Below are positions 10,532 through 19,240 of a stretch of DNA of 64,000 nucleotides, piece by piece. The notes beneath the pieces are model-generated. The model was given only the letters and a program-made list of their open reading frames with translations, was not told where the DNA came from and did not search any database. The stretch spans positions 1,977,469 to 2,041,468 of the forward strand of contig CP129495.1 of the NCBI GenBank assembly GCA_030584185.1, read 5' to 3'. Source of the DNA: Acidimicrobiia bacterium (GTDB taxonomy: Bacteria > Actinomycetota > Acidimicrobiia > Spongiisociales > UBA11373). Position 1 is the first letter of the stretch; every line of letters starts with the position of its first letter. The position numbers and the translations under genes were made by a program.

Positions 10532-12396
10532 TCGGTCATCTCCATCAGCCTTGTCTCGATCTCACTCGCCTTGAACGGCTGGCCCTGGACCTTGGTGAAG
10601 CGCTCGGCATCGACCAGGAACTCGGCCCGGATCAGGCGCCACAGCTGGCCCCGGTTCAGCTCCGGGACCAGTACCCGGTCGTAGGACCCCAGCACCTCGC
10701 CCAGGTTGGCCGGGAACGGGTTGAGATGGCGCAGGTGGACGCGGGCCACCTTCCGTCCCCGGGCGCGCACCCGGTGCACTCCGGCGGCGATCGCCCCGTA
10801 GGACGATCCCCATCCCACCACCAGGACCCGGGCTCCCTCCTCCCCTTCGACCTCGGCGGGCGGGATGTCGGCGGCGATCCCGGCCACCTTGCCCTCACGA
10901 AGCATGGTCATCCGCTCGTGGTTGGCCGGGTTGTAGGAGACGTTCCCGGTGCCGTCCTCCTTCTCCAGGCCGCCCAGGCGGTGCTCCAGCCCGGGTGTCC
11001 CGGGGACGGCCCACGGCCTGGCCAGCGTCGTCTCGTCGCGCAGGAACGGGAGGTACTCCCCGTCGGGGGTGTTGGGTTCGGTGGTGAAGGGCACGGAGAT
11101 GTCGGGGAGCGAGTCGAGGTCGGGAAGCAGCCAGGGCTCGGCACTGGTGCCGATGTAACCGTCCGATAGGAGAATGACCGGGGTCATGAACTTGAGGGCG
11201 ATGCGGGCGGCCTCGATGGCACACTCGAAGGCGTCGGAGGGCTTGGAGACCGCCACGATGGGCAGGGGCGCCTCCCCGTGGCGCCCGTACATCGCCATCA
11301 GCAGGTCCGACTGCTCGGTCTTGGTGGGCAGGCCGGTCGAGGGCCCGCCTCGCTGCACGTCGACGATCACCAGAGGCAGCTCGGTCATCAGGGCCAGGCT
11401 GATGGTCTCGCTCTTGAGTGCGAGGCCCGGACCCGAGGTACCGGTCACCCCCAGGTGACCGGCGAACGCCCCGCCCAGTGCGGCACCGGCGGCTGCGATC
11501 TCGTCCTCTGCCTGGAAGGTGCGGACCCCGAAGTTGCGATGCCGGGAGAGCTCGTGGAGGATCTCCGAAGCCGGGGTGATCGGGTACGAGGCGTAGAAGA
11601 GGGGGAGGCGAGCCGCTTGGGCGGCGGCGACCAGGCCCCACGCCAGCGCCTGGTTGCCGGTCACATTGGTGTAGGTGCCGGCAGGGAGTCGGGCCGGAGG
11701 CACCTGATAGGTGTGCCGGAACATCTCGGTGGTCTCCCCGAGGTTGTATCCGGCTCGAAACGCCATCTCGTTGGCGGCACGCACCTCGGGGCTCTTGGCG
11801 AACTTGTCGGCGATCCAGGTCAGGGTCGGCTCCAAGGGGCGGTGGAACATCCACGCCATGAGCCCGACAGCCAAGAAGTTCTTGGAACGGAGCACCTCGC
11901 GGCCCTTGACGCCGGAGCCTTCGACCGCCTTCTTGGTGAGGTCCTCCATCGGCACCTTGAGCACCCGGTATGCGTCCAGTGAGCCGTCCTCGAGCGGATT
12001 CGAGGTGTAGCCGGCCTTCTCCAGGTTGCGTTCGTCGAAGGCGTCGGTGTTGATCACCAGGATCCCCGCCGGCGCCAGGTCGGCGAGGTTGGCCTTCAAG
12101 GCCGCCGGGTTCATCGCCACCAGTACGTCGGGCTGGTCGCCCGGCGTCAGGATGTCGCGATCGGCGATGTGGACCTGGAACGAGGAGACACCGGGAAGCG
12201 TTCCCGCAGGGGCCCGGATCTCCGCCGGAAAGTTGGGGAAGGTGGAGAGGTCGTTGCCGAAGATCGCCGAGGCGTCGGTGAACCGGGCACCGGCCACCTG
12301 CATGCCGTCGCCGGAGTCTCCGGCGAAGCGGATGGCCACTGCGTGCAGTTCTTCGGTGTCGCGGTCGACGTTCTCTACGGTGGGGGCTTCGGACAT
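10528..12396 (-). CDS. korA: 2-oxoacid:ferredoxin oxidoreductase subunit alpha (gamma-alpha fusion)
   Basis: 622 residues. The N-terminal gamma domain begins at RFAGDSGDGMQVAG; the alpha domain includes YASYPITPASEILHEL, FQAEDEIAAAGAALG, GTSGPGLALK and RGGPSTGLPTKTEQ, and a C-terminal transketolase-like region (RVLVVGWGSSYG). First gene of a two-gene operon with korB. The start ATG 12396 has GAGGAG upstream. Confidence 0.93.
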   Translation of the reverse strand: MSEAPTVENVDRDTEELHAVAIRFAGDSGDGMQVAGARFTDASAIFGNDLSTFPNFPAEIRAPAGTLPGVSSFQVHIADRDILTPGDQPDVLVAMNPAALKANLADLAPAGILVINTDAFDERNLEKAGYTSNPLEDGSLDAYRVLKVPMEDLTKKAVEGSGVKGREVLRSKNFLAVGLMAWMFHRPLEPTLTWIADKFAKSPEVRAANEMAFRAGYNLGETTEMFRHTYQVPPARLPAGTYTNVTGNQALAWGLVAAAQAARLPLFYASYPITPASEILHELSRHRNFGVRTFQAEDEIAAAGAALGGAFAGHLGVTGTSGPGLALKSETISLALMTELPLVIVDVQRGGPSTGLPTKTEQSDLLMAMYGRHGEAPLPIVAVSKPSDAFECAIEAARIALKFMTPVILLSDGYIGTSAEPWLLPDLDSLPDISVPFTTEPNTPDGEYLPFLRDETTLARPWAVPGTPGLEHRLGGLEKEDGTGNVSYNPANHERMTMLREGKVAGIAADIPPAEVEGEEGARVLVVGWGSSYGAIAAGVHRVRARGRKVARVHLRHLNPFPANLGEVLGSYDRVLVPELNRGQLWRLIRAEFLVDAERFTKVQGQPFKASEIETRLMEMTE

Positions 12397-12497
12397 GGTC
12401 CGATCACTCCTCGGAGGGGGTCGCCGGGTGTGCCGGAGAGTGGGCTCGTGTGGAGCCCGGTTCGGCGGTTTCGTCCAGTTGGATCACGGCGTGGGGC

Positions 12498-12503
12498 ATT
12501 GTA
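12498..12503 (-). promoter_or_regulatory. Candidate -10 of the korAB promoter
   Basis: TACAAT on the minus strand about 100 bases before the korA ATG; the -35 region is poor. The 12397-12545 gap holds no other feature I can name. Confidence 0.35.
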
Positions 12504-12545
12504 AGTACATCTGCGACGGGTCCATCCGGCGCGACGATGCCGACT

Positions 12546-13907
12546 CTAGGGTCGGTCGGTTGGCAATTGGCCGCTCTCGGCTCGGACCGGTGGCGAGAAC
12601 CCGACGAGTCCCGCCTCCTCCAGCGCCAGCCCGATCGCCAGCAGTGCCGGCTCCCGGTGGCGCGGTGCGATCAGCTGCACCGACGCCGGCGGCCTGCCCG
12701 GGGCCGCCGTGCCGGCCACGGGCAGGGCCAGGGCGGGAAGGCCGGCCTGGCTGGGCAGGGTGGTGAACCACGAGAACGCCCCTCGGTAGCCCTCCCTCGT
12801 CCCGGCGACCTCGACCTCGTCGACCCCGATCACCTTTCGCCACGCTGCCGTGGTCGGCGTCAGCAGCAGGTCGGTGGAGGCGAAGGCGCCGGCGAAGGCG
12901 TGGCGCAGGCCGGCACGCCATCGGTGTGCCTCGGACACTGCGTCTGCGTCGAAATCGATCACGGCGGCGACGCGGGATCGGACCGATGGGCCGTAGCGTT
13001 CGGGATCCTCTTCGAACCAGCGGCGGTGGACGGCTCCGGCCTCTGCGTAGGTCGCCGGGGGGAGCGCATCCGGGTCGAGCGAAGGGAGGCGCACCACCGT
13101 CACCACGGCGCCGGCGTCCGCCAGGCCGGCGACGAAGGACTCGAAACCGGATTTCAGCCAGGGGTCGAGGGGGCGATCCACCCAGGGATGGGGAACGGCG
13201 ACCCGGAGCCCCTCGAGGGTGGCGGCGCCACCGGTCGCCTCCACCGGTTCTGGCGACGACCAGGGGTCGGCGGGGTGGTGGCCGGCGATGACCGAGAAGG
13301 CGGCGGCGGCGTCGGAGACGGTGCGGGCAATCGGGCCGACCGTGTCCAGAGAGCCGCACAGCGGGAACACACCGGTGAGCGGCACCCGGCCGTGTCCCAC
13401 CTTCAGGCCGACGCAGCCACACAGGGCCGCCGGCACCCGCACCGATCCCCCGGTGTCGGTGCCGATGGCCACCGGCACGATGCCCGCCGCCACAGCCGCC
13501 GCCGAACCGCCGGAGGAACCGCCGGCCGAGAGGGTCGGATCCCAGGGGTTGCGCACCGGGCCGAACCAGGCGTTCTCCGAGGAGAAGCCGAAGGCGAACT
13601 CGTGAAGGTTGTTGCGGCCCATCACCACGGCGCCCGCCGCCTCCAGTCTCTCCACCACGGTCGCCGAGCGGGTCGCCAGGTGCCGGTAGAACGAAGATCC
13701 GGCGGTGGTCGTCCGGCCGGAGTGGTCGATCAGGTCCTTGAGGGCGACGGGCCTGCCGGCGAGCGGCCCGGGACGGTCGTCCTCGTCGATCAGTCGGGCC
13801 CGTTCGAGGGCGTCCTCATCGACCGAGATGAACGCGTTGAGATCGTCGTCGCCGGCGGCTCCCAGGGCCGCCTCGACTGCGGCCCCGGGCTCCCGACCGG
13901 TACTCAT
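12546..13907 (-). CDS. Amidase signature family protein
   Basis: 453 residues. The Ser-cisSer-Lys triad is visible: Lys in PVALKDLID, the glycine-rich [11 protein letters not shown], and the nucleophile region GTDTGGSVRVPAA. It hydrolyses an amide; the family is related to GatA, but a separate true gatA exists at 47961, so this is not the tRNA amidotransferase. Its ATG overlaps the stop of the upstream DUF3048 gene by 4 bases. Natural substrate unknown. Confidence 0.87.
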   Translation of the reverse strand: MSTGREPGAAVEAALGAAGDDDLNAFISVDEDALERARLIDEDDRPGPLAGRPVALKDLIDHSGRTTTAGSSFYRHLATRSATVVERLEAAGAVVMGRNNLHEFAFGFSSENAWFGPVRNPWDPTLSAGGSSGGSAAAVAAGIVPVAIGTDTGGSVRVPAALCGCVGLKVGHGRVPLTGVFPLCGSLDTVGPIARTVSDAAAAFSVIAGHHPADPWSSPEPVEATGGAATLEGLRVAVPHPWVDRPLDPWLKSGFESFVAGLADAGAVVTVVRLPSLDPDALPPATYAEAGAVHRRWFEEDPERYGPSVRSRVAAVIDFDADAVSEAHRWRAGLRHAFAGAFASTDLLLTPTTAAWRKVIGVDEVEVAGTREGYRGAFSWFTTLPSQAGLPALALPVAGTAAPGRPPASVQLIAPRHREPALLAIGLALEEAGLVGFSPPVRAESGQLPTDRP

Positions 13908-15010
13908 GGGCCCGAGATCTCGATCTGGTTTCCCCCGGGGAAGATCGACACCCAGGGCACCCCTGCCGGAACCACGGCCTCCTCGCCGTCGGGGCCGAGG
14001 AGCCGGAACTGATCGGTGATGGCCTCCCGCTCCCAGGTTCCGGTCCAGACTGCTCCGCGCGAGATCACCCAGGCGGTCCCGGTTCCCACGGTGTCGGTGG
14101 CGGGAACCGGAGTGCCGTCGCCTCCGGGCGGCTCGGCGGTGTACTGCCGCCCGGCGAGGATTACCAGCACGTCAACGGTGATCTGGCCCTTCTCCCCGCT
14201 CTCGGTTCGGTACTCGTGCGGGGTCGAACCCATCCAGCGGGTGTACCGGCCACCCTCGTAACGCCAGGTGATCACCGAGTTCTGCGACCAGTGGAGGATC
14301 ACCTCGGTCGCCGTCGCGTCCGGGATCTCCCACTCGTCGACCCGGTAGAGCCACTGCGGGGGGTCGTTGGAGATCGCCCGGGCGTCGGCGGCGGCGCGAA
14401 CCTTGGCGGTGTCGGCGTAGAGGTTGTGGGGTGCCGTCCGGGAGGAGGTGCGGAACAGGCCCGAGGTGCTCTCCCCGAGCAGGCGCACCTTGCGGCTGGC
14501 GGTGAGCGACTGCACCCAGGGCTGCCCGCCGGACATCACCAATACCGACGGGATGGCCGGCATCAGCGTCGAGTCGGTGGGGCGCAGCGATCTCACCGGC
14601 CCCAGGTACTCCGAGTCGTCATCGTGGAAGACGGCGATGAAGCGGGTGAACCCACCCTCCACCAGCAACTCGATGACGGCGTCGGCCTCCTGCAGGCCCG
14701 ACTGGGGCCTGGCCTCGGGGTGGTTGTCGATCTTGAACGAGATCGCCCTCCTGTCGAGCAGGGTCTCCAGCGGCGGGGACAGGCCGTTCACGGGGGACCG
14801 GTAGCCCTCGGGTGGAAGCGTGACCACGTTGCTCGTCGTAGTCGTGGTGGCAGGGACGGTGGTTGTCGTCGTCGAGGTGCTGGTGGTCGATGTGCTCGTG
14901 GTCGTGGAGGGAGGCGCGCTGGTGGTGGTCGAGGTAGAGGGGGCGGCCTCGCCGCCACAGGCGGCGAGCAGGATCATCACGGCGGTCAGGCTGCGGATCG
15001 GGGTGCTCAC
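13904..15010 (-). CDS. DUF3048 (YerB-like) lipoprotein
   Basis: 368 residues from GTG 15010. The lipoprotein signal ends in the lipobox LLAAC; a Ser/Thr-rich linker of about 40 residues follows, then the DUF3048 core (ISFKIDNHPEARPQSGLQEA, EGGFTRFIAVFHDD, GPVRSLRPTD) and its C-terminal half (PHNLYAD and SGEKGQITVDVLVI). Function of the family is not established. The open frame extends to 15523, but TACGCT 7 nt before 15010 and the signal peptide fix the start. The neighbours sodX and the amidase are on the same strand. Confidence 0.85.
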   Translation of the reverse strand: MSTPIRSLTAVMILLAACGGEAAPSTSTTTSAPPSTTTSTSTTSTSTTTTTVPATTTTTSNVVTLPPEGYRSPVNGLSPPLETLLDRRAISFKIDNHPEARPQSGLQEADAVIELLVEGGFTRFIAVFHDDDSEYLGPVRSLRPTDSTLMPAIPSVLVMSGGQPWVQSLTASRKVRLLGESTSGLFRTSSRTAPHNLYADTAKVRAAADARAISNDPPQWLYRVDEWEIPDATATEVILHWSQNSVITWRYEGGRYTRWMGSTPHEYRTESGEKGQITVDVLVILAGRQYTAEPPGGDGTPVPATDTVGTGTAWVISRGAVWTGTWEREAITDQFRLLGPDGEEAVVPAGVPWVSIFPGGNQIEISGP

Positions 15011-15017
15011 CGCCGGG

Positions 15018-15023
15018 AGCGTA
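15018..15023 (-). promoter_or_regulatory. -10 element for the DUF3048 gene
   Basis: TACGCT on the minus strand, 7 nt before GTG 15010. Confidence 0.4.
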
Positions 15024-15066
15024 CCGGTGGAGCCGGGCGTCGGTGTCCGCCGGACCGGGGCGACCC

Positions 15067-15441
15067 TCAGAGCGGCCTCATCGGGAGCGGGCGGTACACC
15101 AGGATCAGCCGCGCCTGCACGGAGTCGGAGGCAATGACCCCGAACAGCCTGCTGTCGACGCTCGCCTCGGGCCGATCCCCGAGGACGGTGAGGCGGTCCC
15201 CGTCGACGGCGGCGACCCGCTTGACCAGGGTGAACCCGGGCCGGTCGGGATGATCGATCGCCACCACGTCGCCCACATTCGGGGATCGGGGTCTCTTCAC
15301 CGCCAGCACCCAGTCTCCAGGTGCCAGGACGGGCAGCATGCTCTCCTCGGCGACCTCGTACCTGGTGAGCCTGAATGACAACGCAGCCAGCACCGCTTCG
15401 AGGATCGCCCGGGCCCTGGATGGCGTCTTGTGGGCCTTCAC
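15067..15441 (-). CDS. sodX: Ni-SOD maturation protease, S26 signal-peptidase type
   Basis: 124 residues. S26 motifs: the catalytic Ser in EESMLPVLAPGDWVL and the Lys in TLVKRVAAVDGDRLTVLGD. It lies back-to-back with sodN, the arrangement and size expected of SodX, which removes the Ni-SOD leader so that His1 and Cys2 can bind nickel. There is no clear export-type transmembrane anchor beyond a weak N-terminal hydrophobic stretch. GTG 15441 is preceded by GGGGGAAGGG. Confidence 0.85.
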   Translation of the reverse strand: MKAHKTPSRARAILEAVLAALSFRLTRYEVAEESMLPVLAPGDWVLAVKRPRSPNVGDVVAIDHPDRPGFTLVKRVAAVDGDRLTVLGDRPEASVDSRLFGVIASDSVQARLILVYRPLPMRPL

Positions 15442-15465
15442 ACCCTTCCCCCCGTGCTGGCGGCG

Positions 15466-15475
15466 AGTGTAGGGT
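15466..15475. promoter_or_regulatory. Overlapping divergent -10 elements, sodX / sodN
   Basis: Minus-strand TACACT (15466-15471) and plus-strand TAGGGT (15470-15475) share two bases in the 62-bp sodX-sodN gap. Binding of RNA polymerase to one would exclude the other, and a nickel- or redox-responsive repressor here could control both. Confidence 0.35.
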
Positions 15476-15503
15476 TGAACCGATCACAGGAGGGAAGGAA
15501 GAG

Positions 15504-15890
15504 ATGCGATTGCTGCGTCCCAAGAAGGTGGCTCACGCCCACTGCGACCTGATGTGCGGGGTGTACGACCCGGCTCAGGCGCGCATCGAGGCGGAGTCGG
15601 TGCGGGCCATCATGCAGAAGTACCAGGACTCCGACGACGAGGTCTTCCGGCAGAGGTGCGTGATCATCAAGGAGCAGCGCGCCGAGCTCGTGAAGCACCA
15701 CCTCTGGGTGCTCTGGACCGACTACTTCAAGCCGCCCCACGTGGAGCAGTTCCCACACCTCCACGACCTCTTCTGGAGAGCCACGAAGAAGGCGGGTGAC
15801 GCCAAGAAGTCGGTCGACCCGGCGGTGGGAGACGAACTGCTGGCGCTGATCGCCGAGATCGCCGACGTCTTCCAGAAGACCAAGAGCTAG
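15504..15890 (+). CDS. sodN: Nickel superoxide dismutase precursor
   Basis: 128 residues. A 12-residue leader (MRLLRPKKVAHA) precedes the nickel hook HCDLMCGVYDPAQARIEAESV, with His1, Cys2 and Cys6 of the mature enzyme intact. The classic hook has Pro at position 5; here it is Met. The four-helix remainder (VFRQRCVIIKEQRAELVKHHLWVLWTDYF and on) is typical. Converts superoxide to oxygen and peroxide after SodX processing. ATG 15504 follows AGGAGGGAAGGA. Confidence 0.96.
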   Translation: MRLLRPKKVAHAHCDLMCGVYDPAQARIEAESVRAIMQKYQDSDDEVFRQRCVIIKEQRAELVKHHLWVLWTDYFKPPHVEQFPHLHDLFWRATKKAGDAKKSVDPAVGDELLALIAEIADVFQKTKS

Positions 15891-15908
15891 CCGTACTCGG
15901 AGCGACCC

Positions 15909-15939
15909 GGAAGGGGGCGGCCCCAGGCCGTCCCCTTCC
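15909..15939. terminator. Bidirectional hairpin between sodN and murJ
   Basis: 13-bp stem with one G-T mismatch (GGAAGGGGGCGGC / GCCGTCCCCTTCC) and a 5-nt loop, between two convergent genes. No T-run. Confidence 0.55.
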
Positions 15940-15944
15940 CCGCG

Positions 15945-17504
15945 TCACCCGACCGGTCCGGGCAGGCGAAGGTCGCGGCGCACCCAGGGAAGCCCGATCG
16001 TGGCGCCCGCCACCACCAGGCCCCCCAGGGTCACCGCCACCAGGTCGGACCAGGCGCCGGCTTCGAGCAGGTCTCCGATCGATGCGGCCAGCCACCAGAC
16101 GGCCAGGCCGGAGAGCCCGGCCGGAACCAGTGCCCGCCCGGCGGTGATCGCCACCGGAAGCGCTTCATGGGGGCCGGTCCGGCGATACCACACGATCGCC
16201 AGTGCCGCCGTGTACAGGGTGATCGCCAGGCTGGAGGCGAGGGCCAGACCCTCGATGCCGAGGGCTCGGTTCAGGACCCAGTAGATGGGCACCGCGGCGA
16301 CGGTGGCGGCGGTGCCGATCAGCACTGGCGCCCACATCTCCTCCCGGGCGTAGAAGCCGCGCGCCAGTATCTGCTGGATCCCCCACATGGGGATGCCGAT
16401 GGCGAAGAACAGCACCGTTCCCGCGGTGGCAGCGGTGTCGGCGGCGTCGAACGAGCCCCGTTCGTACAACAGGCGCACGACGGGTTCGGAGAGCGCCATC
16501 AGGGCCGCCGCCCCCGCCAGGCTGAACACGATCACGTATCTCACCGCGCGGCCGACCGCAGCCGCCATCTCGCGATGGCGGCCCTCGGCGGCCAGCCGGG
16601 CGAGGAACGGATACGCCGCCACCCCGGCGGCCTGGGCGATGACCCCCACCGGCACCAGCATCGCCTGTCTTCCGAACGAGAGCCATGAGATGCCGCCGTC
16701 GGCGTGCAGCGAGCCGAAGGCCCGTCCCAACTGCTCGTCGAGGACGACCAGGGACTGCCCCAACATCAGGGGGATGGCCAGCGTGAAGTACCGGCGGACC
16801 GCCGGGTGCCGCCGCAGGCCGTCGCTCCGCCAGCGCAGGCCCTGGCGCCACGCTCCCCAGACCTGGAGGAGGAAGATCCCGGCGAATGCCCCGGCCAGGG
16901 CACCCCAGGCGAATCCGTCCGCCCCAGGATCCTGGCGTCCCAGAGCCCCGATCAGGCCGCCGGCGATGATCCCCAGGTTGTAGATGATCGGCCCGAGAGT
17001 GGGTATCAGGAACCGCTCCCTGGCGAACTGCCAGGCGGTGAAGAGCTGGCCGAGCACGAAGAACACCTGGGCGGGGAGGACGATCCGGGTGAGGTGAGCC
17101 GCCCTCCCCACCTGCTCCTCGGTGAACCCCGGCTCCACCAGCCGCAGGATGGGCTCGACCAGGGGGAAGGCGAGCACGGCGAGCACGGTGATGCCCAGCG
17201 CGAGTGGCCGGGCCACCGCCCAGAACGCCCGTTGAGCGTCGTCTTCGTCGCCGTGGGCGAAGCGCCGAGTGAGCAGCGGAATCAGGGTGATCGCCATGTA
17301 CGCCCCGGCGAGCAGATAGTTGAGCAGGTCGGGGATGAGGAAGGCGACGAAGTACTCGTCTCCGGCGGTTCCGGCTCCGAGCAGCCCGGCGAACACGACC
17401 TGACGGATCAGGCCGAGTAGGCGCGACACCAACACGCCGCCGGCGACGATGGCGGCGGCGATGCCCATTCGCCGGTAGAGACCGCGTCGGGGCGGTGCTG
17501 TCAT
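15945..17504 (-). CDS. murJ: Lipid II flippase MurJ/MviN
   Basis: 519 residues, MOP-superfamily multi-pass protein with about 14 hydrophobic segments. Conserved N-terminal region VSRLLGLIRQVVFAGLLGAG, then NLGIIAGGLIG and YPFLARLAAEGRHREM, and the Arg-rich cytosolic loops typical of MurJ. Exports lipid-linked peptidoglycan precursor. There are no additional pseudokinase domains, unlike mycobacterial MviN. TAGCGT 7 nt before ATG 17504 supports the start. Confidence 0.9.
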   Translation of the reverse strand: MTAPPRRGLYRRMGIAAAIVAGGVLVSRLLGLIRQVVFAGLLGAGTAGDEYFVAFLIPDLLNYLLAGAYMAITLIPLLTRRFAHGDEDDAQRAFWAVARPLALGITVLAVLAFPLVEPILRLVEPGFTEEQVGRAAHLTRIVLPAQVFFVLGQLFTAWQFARERFLIPTLGPIIYNLGIIAGGLIGALGRQDPGADGFAWGALAGAFAGIFLLQVWGAWRQGLRWRSDGLRRHPAVRRYFTLAIPLMLGQSLVVLDEQLGRAFGSLHADGGISWLSFGRQAMLVPVGVIAQAAGVAAYPFLARLAAEGRHREMAAAVGRAVRYVIVFSLAGAAALMALSEPVVRLLYERGSFDAADTAATAGTVLFFAIGIPMWGIQQILARGFYAREEMWAPVLIGTAATVAAVPIYWVLNRALGIEGLALASSLAITLYTAALAIVWYRRTGPHEALPVAITAGRALVPAGLSGLAVWWLAASIGDLLEAGAWSDLVAVTLGGLVVAGATIGLPWVRRDLRLPGPVG

Positions 17505-17511
17505 CGCTGCG

Positions 17512-17517
17512 ACGCTA
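17512..17517 (-). promoter_or_regulatory. -10 element for murJ
   Basis: TAGCGT on the minus strand, 7 nt before ATG 17504. Confidence 0.4.
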
Positions 17518-17555
17518 GCCCCCGATCGCCGGTCCGGGCGCTGGGTCGGCTTGGA

Positions 17556-18308
17556 TCACTCGGATCCCAGATCCCGGCGCTTCAGCAGCGAACCGGTGGC
17601 GATCGTCGCCACGAAGGCCACGGCGATCGCCTTGGCCACGGCCCCTCCGGCCCCGGGAGTGACGCTCCCCAGGACGTCGTCCAGGATCGATCGGCTCTCC
17701 GGGACGAGGCCGGCGTATGCGCTCAGGCCGATCCGGAACAACGAGACGTTCGCCAGGGATGCTGCGGCGAAGGTGAACCCGCTCTCCCAGATGAAGACGT
17801 AGAGCAGGCCGAGCAGCACCGCCCTTGCGGTCAGGTAGCCGAGGGGCACGAACACGGCGCAGTAGGCCATGGCGGACACGGCGGCCCCCAGCGCCACCGG
17901 GCCCAGCCGCGACCAGTCCCCGCTGCGGGCCCCCACCGCCGCTGCCGCCGCTGCACCTGATGCCGCCACCAGGGCCGCGGCGACCAACCAGGCGGCGAAG
18001 ATCTTGGCGGCGGCGATCGACCACCGAGGGCGGGGGCGCAGGGCGAGGAACGACAGCGTGTCGTCCCGTCGCTCGTCACCCAGGGCCCCTGCTCCGAGGA
18101 TCAGCGAGACGATCGGAACCACCACCAGGAACAGGATGGCGATCGGTGCCTCGTCGAATCGGCGTTCGACGCCATCGGCGGTGAGCCCGCCCGACGACAG
18201 CCACATGACCACCCCCGGCAGCGCCGCCAGGAGGCCGAAGAGCAACAGGCGCTTGCCGCCTGCGAGCTGGCGCATGGTGGTTCGGACCATGGCGAGCCAG
18301 CCCCTCAT
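17556..18308 (-). CDS. ABC transporter permease (ABC-2 type)
   Basis: 250 residues, about six transmembrane segments (LLLFGLLAALPGVVMWL, AILFLVVVPIVSLILGAGAL, KIFAAWLVAAALVAASGAAA, ALGAAVSAMAYCAVFVPLGYL, VLLGLLYVFIWESGFTF). The DERRDDTLSFLALRPRPR loop after TM2 is typical of ABC-2 permeases. ATG 18308 overlaps the stop of the upstream ATPase (18305) by 4 bases, so the pair is translationally coupled. Last gene of the five-gene operon starting at 21618; substrate unknown. Confidence 0.82.
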   Translation of the reverse strand: MRGWLAMVRTTMRQLAGGKRLLLFGLLAALPGVVMWLSSGGLTADGVERRFDEAPIAILFLVVVPIVSLILGAGALGDERRDDTLSFLALRPRPRWSIAAAKIFAAWLVAAALVAASGAAAAAAVGARSGDWSRLGPVALGAAVSAMAYCAVFVPLGYLTARAVLLGLLYVFIWESGFTFAAASLANVSLFRIGLSAYAGLVPESRSILDDVLGSVTPGAGGAVAKAIAVAFVATIATGSLLKRRDLGSE

Positions 18309-19240
18309 CGCCGCCTCACCAGGTAGCGGAACACGCTCTCCAGCGACTCGTCCTCCGGCTCGAATCCGGTGAGCCGGGCACCCTGGGTTCGGGCGAGGCG
18401 CGGCACCAGGGCTCCCAATCGCGCCAGATCGCCGGCCTCCACCCGAAGCCGGCCGCCGGTGATCGCCACCGACTCCACTGCCTCTTCCAGGACCAGTGCC
18501 GCGGCGAGCTCGCGTGGTCGATCGACGTCGATCCGCACCCGATACGGGATGTCGGTCATCGCCCGACGGATGGCGGCCACGTCGCCGGCGGCCGCCAGCC
18601 TTCCGTCGACGATCGCCAGGACCCGGTCGGCCATCCGCTCCACCTCGGCGAGCACATGCGATGAGACGATCACGGTCTTTCCGTGGGCGGCCAGCGCCTG
18701 GAAGGTCTCGATCAGGCGAGCCCGCTGCACCGGGTCGGTCCCGTTCAGGGGCTCGTCGAGGATCAGCACCTGGGGATCGGTCACCAGCGCCGCCGCCACC
18801 TTGGCCCGCTGGCGCATCCCCTTGCTGAACCCCGAGATCGGTCGGTCCGCTGCACCCTGGAGGTCGACCTTCGCGATCGCCTCGTCCACACCGGCCCCGG
18901 GTGCACCGGAAAGGGTCGCCGAGTAGGCGACGAACTGGCGCGCCGTCAAGAATCCGTACACGGCGTCCTCCTCGGGGACCAGGGCGACCCGCCGGTACAC
19001 GAGGTGGTTCACCCGGGGGTCGTGGCCGAGCAGGCGCACCTCGCCGTCGGACGGTCGGAGCAGACCGCACAGAATCCGCAGCAGGGTCGTCTTCCCGGCG
19101 CCGTTGGGCCCGAGGAGCCCGGTGAGGCCGGGCCCGAACGAGCAGGAGAGGTCGGAGACGGCCACCTTGTGGCCGAACCACTTCGACACCGACGACACCT
19201 CGATCGTCGGCTCGGGGGCGAAGGCGGGGCCGGTGGTCAC
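18305..19240 (-). CDS. ABC transporter ATP-binding protein
   Basis: 311 residues from GTG 19240. Walker A GPNGAGKTT, signature SGFSKGMRQR, Walker B VLILDEPLNGTD, H-loop SSHVLAEVE, and a C-terminal extension of about 90 residues as in exporter-type DrrA/CcmA-like ATPases. GTG overlaps the TGA of the upstream permease, and its own stop overlaps the downstream permease start. Probably pairs with 17556-18308. Confidence 0.88.
   Translation of the reverse strand: MTTGPAFAPEPTIEVSSVSKWFGHKVAVSDLSCSFGPGLTGLLGPNGAGKTTLLRILCGLLRPSDGEVRLLGHDPRVNHLVYRRVALVPEEDAVYGFLTARQFVAYSATLSGAPGAGVDEAIAKVDLQGAADRPISGFSKGMRQRAKVAAALVTDPQVLILDEPLNGTDPVQRARLIETFQALAAHGKTVIVSSHVLAEVERMADRVLAIVDGRLAAAGDVAAIRRAMTDIPYRVRIDVDRPRELAAALVLEEAVESVAITGGRLRVEAGDLARLGALVPRLARTQGARLTGFEPEDESLESVFRYLVRRR

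Noticed and set aside
12546-13907. Second GatA
   Set aside because: It has amidase motifs but lacks the GatA-specific MKPTYG block and gat context; the real gatA is at 47961.
14820-15137. Val-rich plus-strand ORF resembling a membrane protein
   Set aside because: It is the complement of the Thr/Ser linker of the DUF3048 lipoprotein; the Val runs come from reversed ACC/ACG codons.
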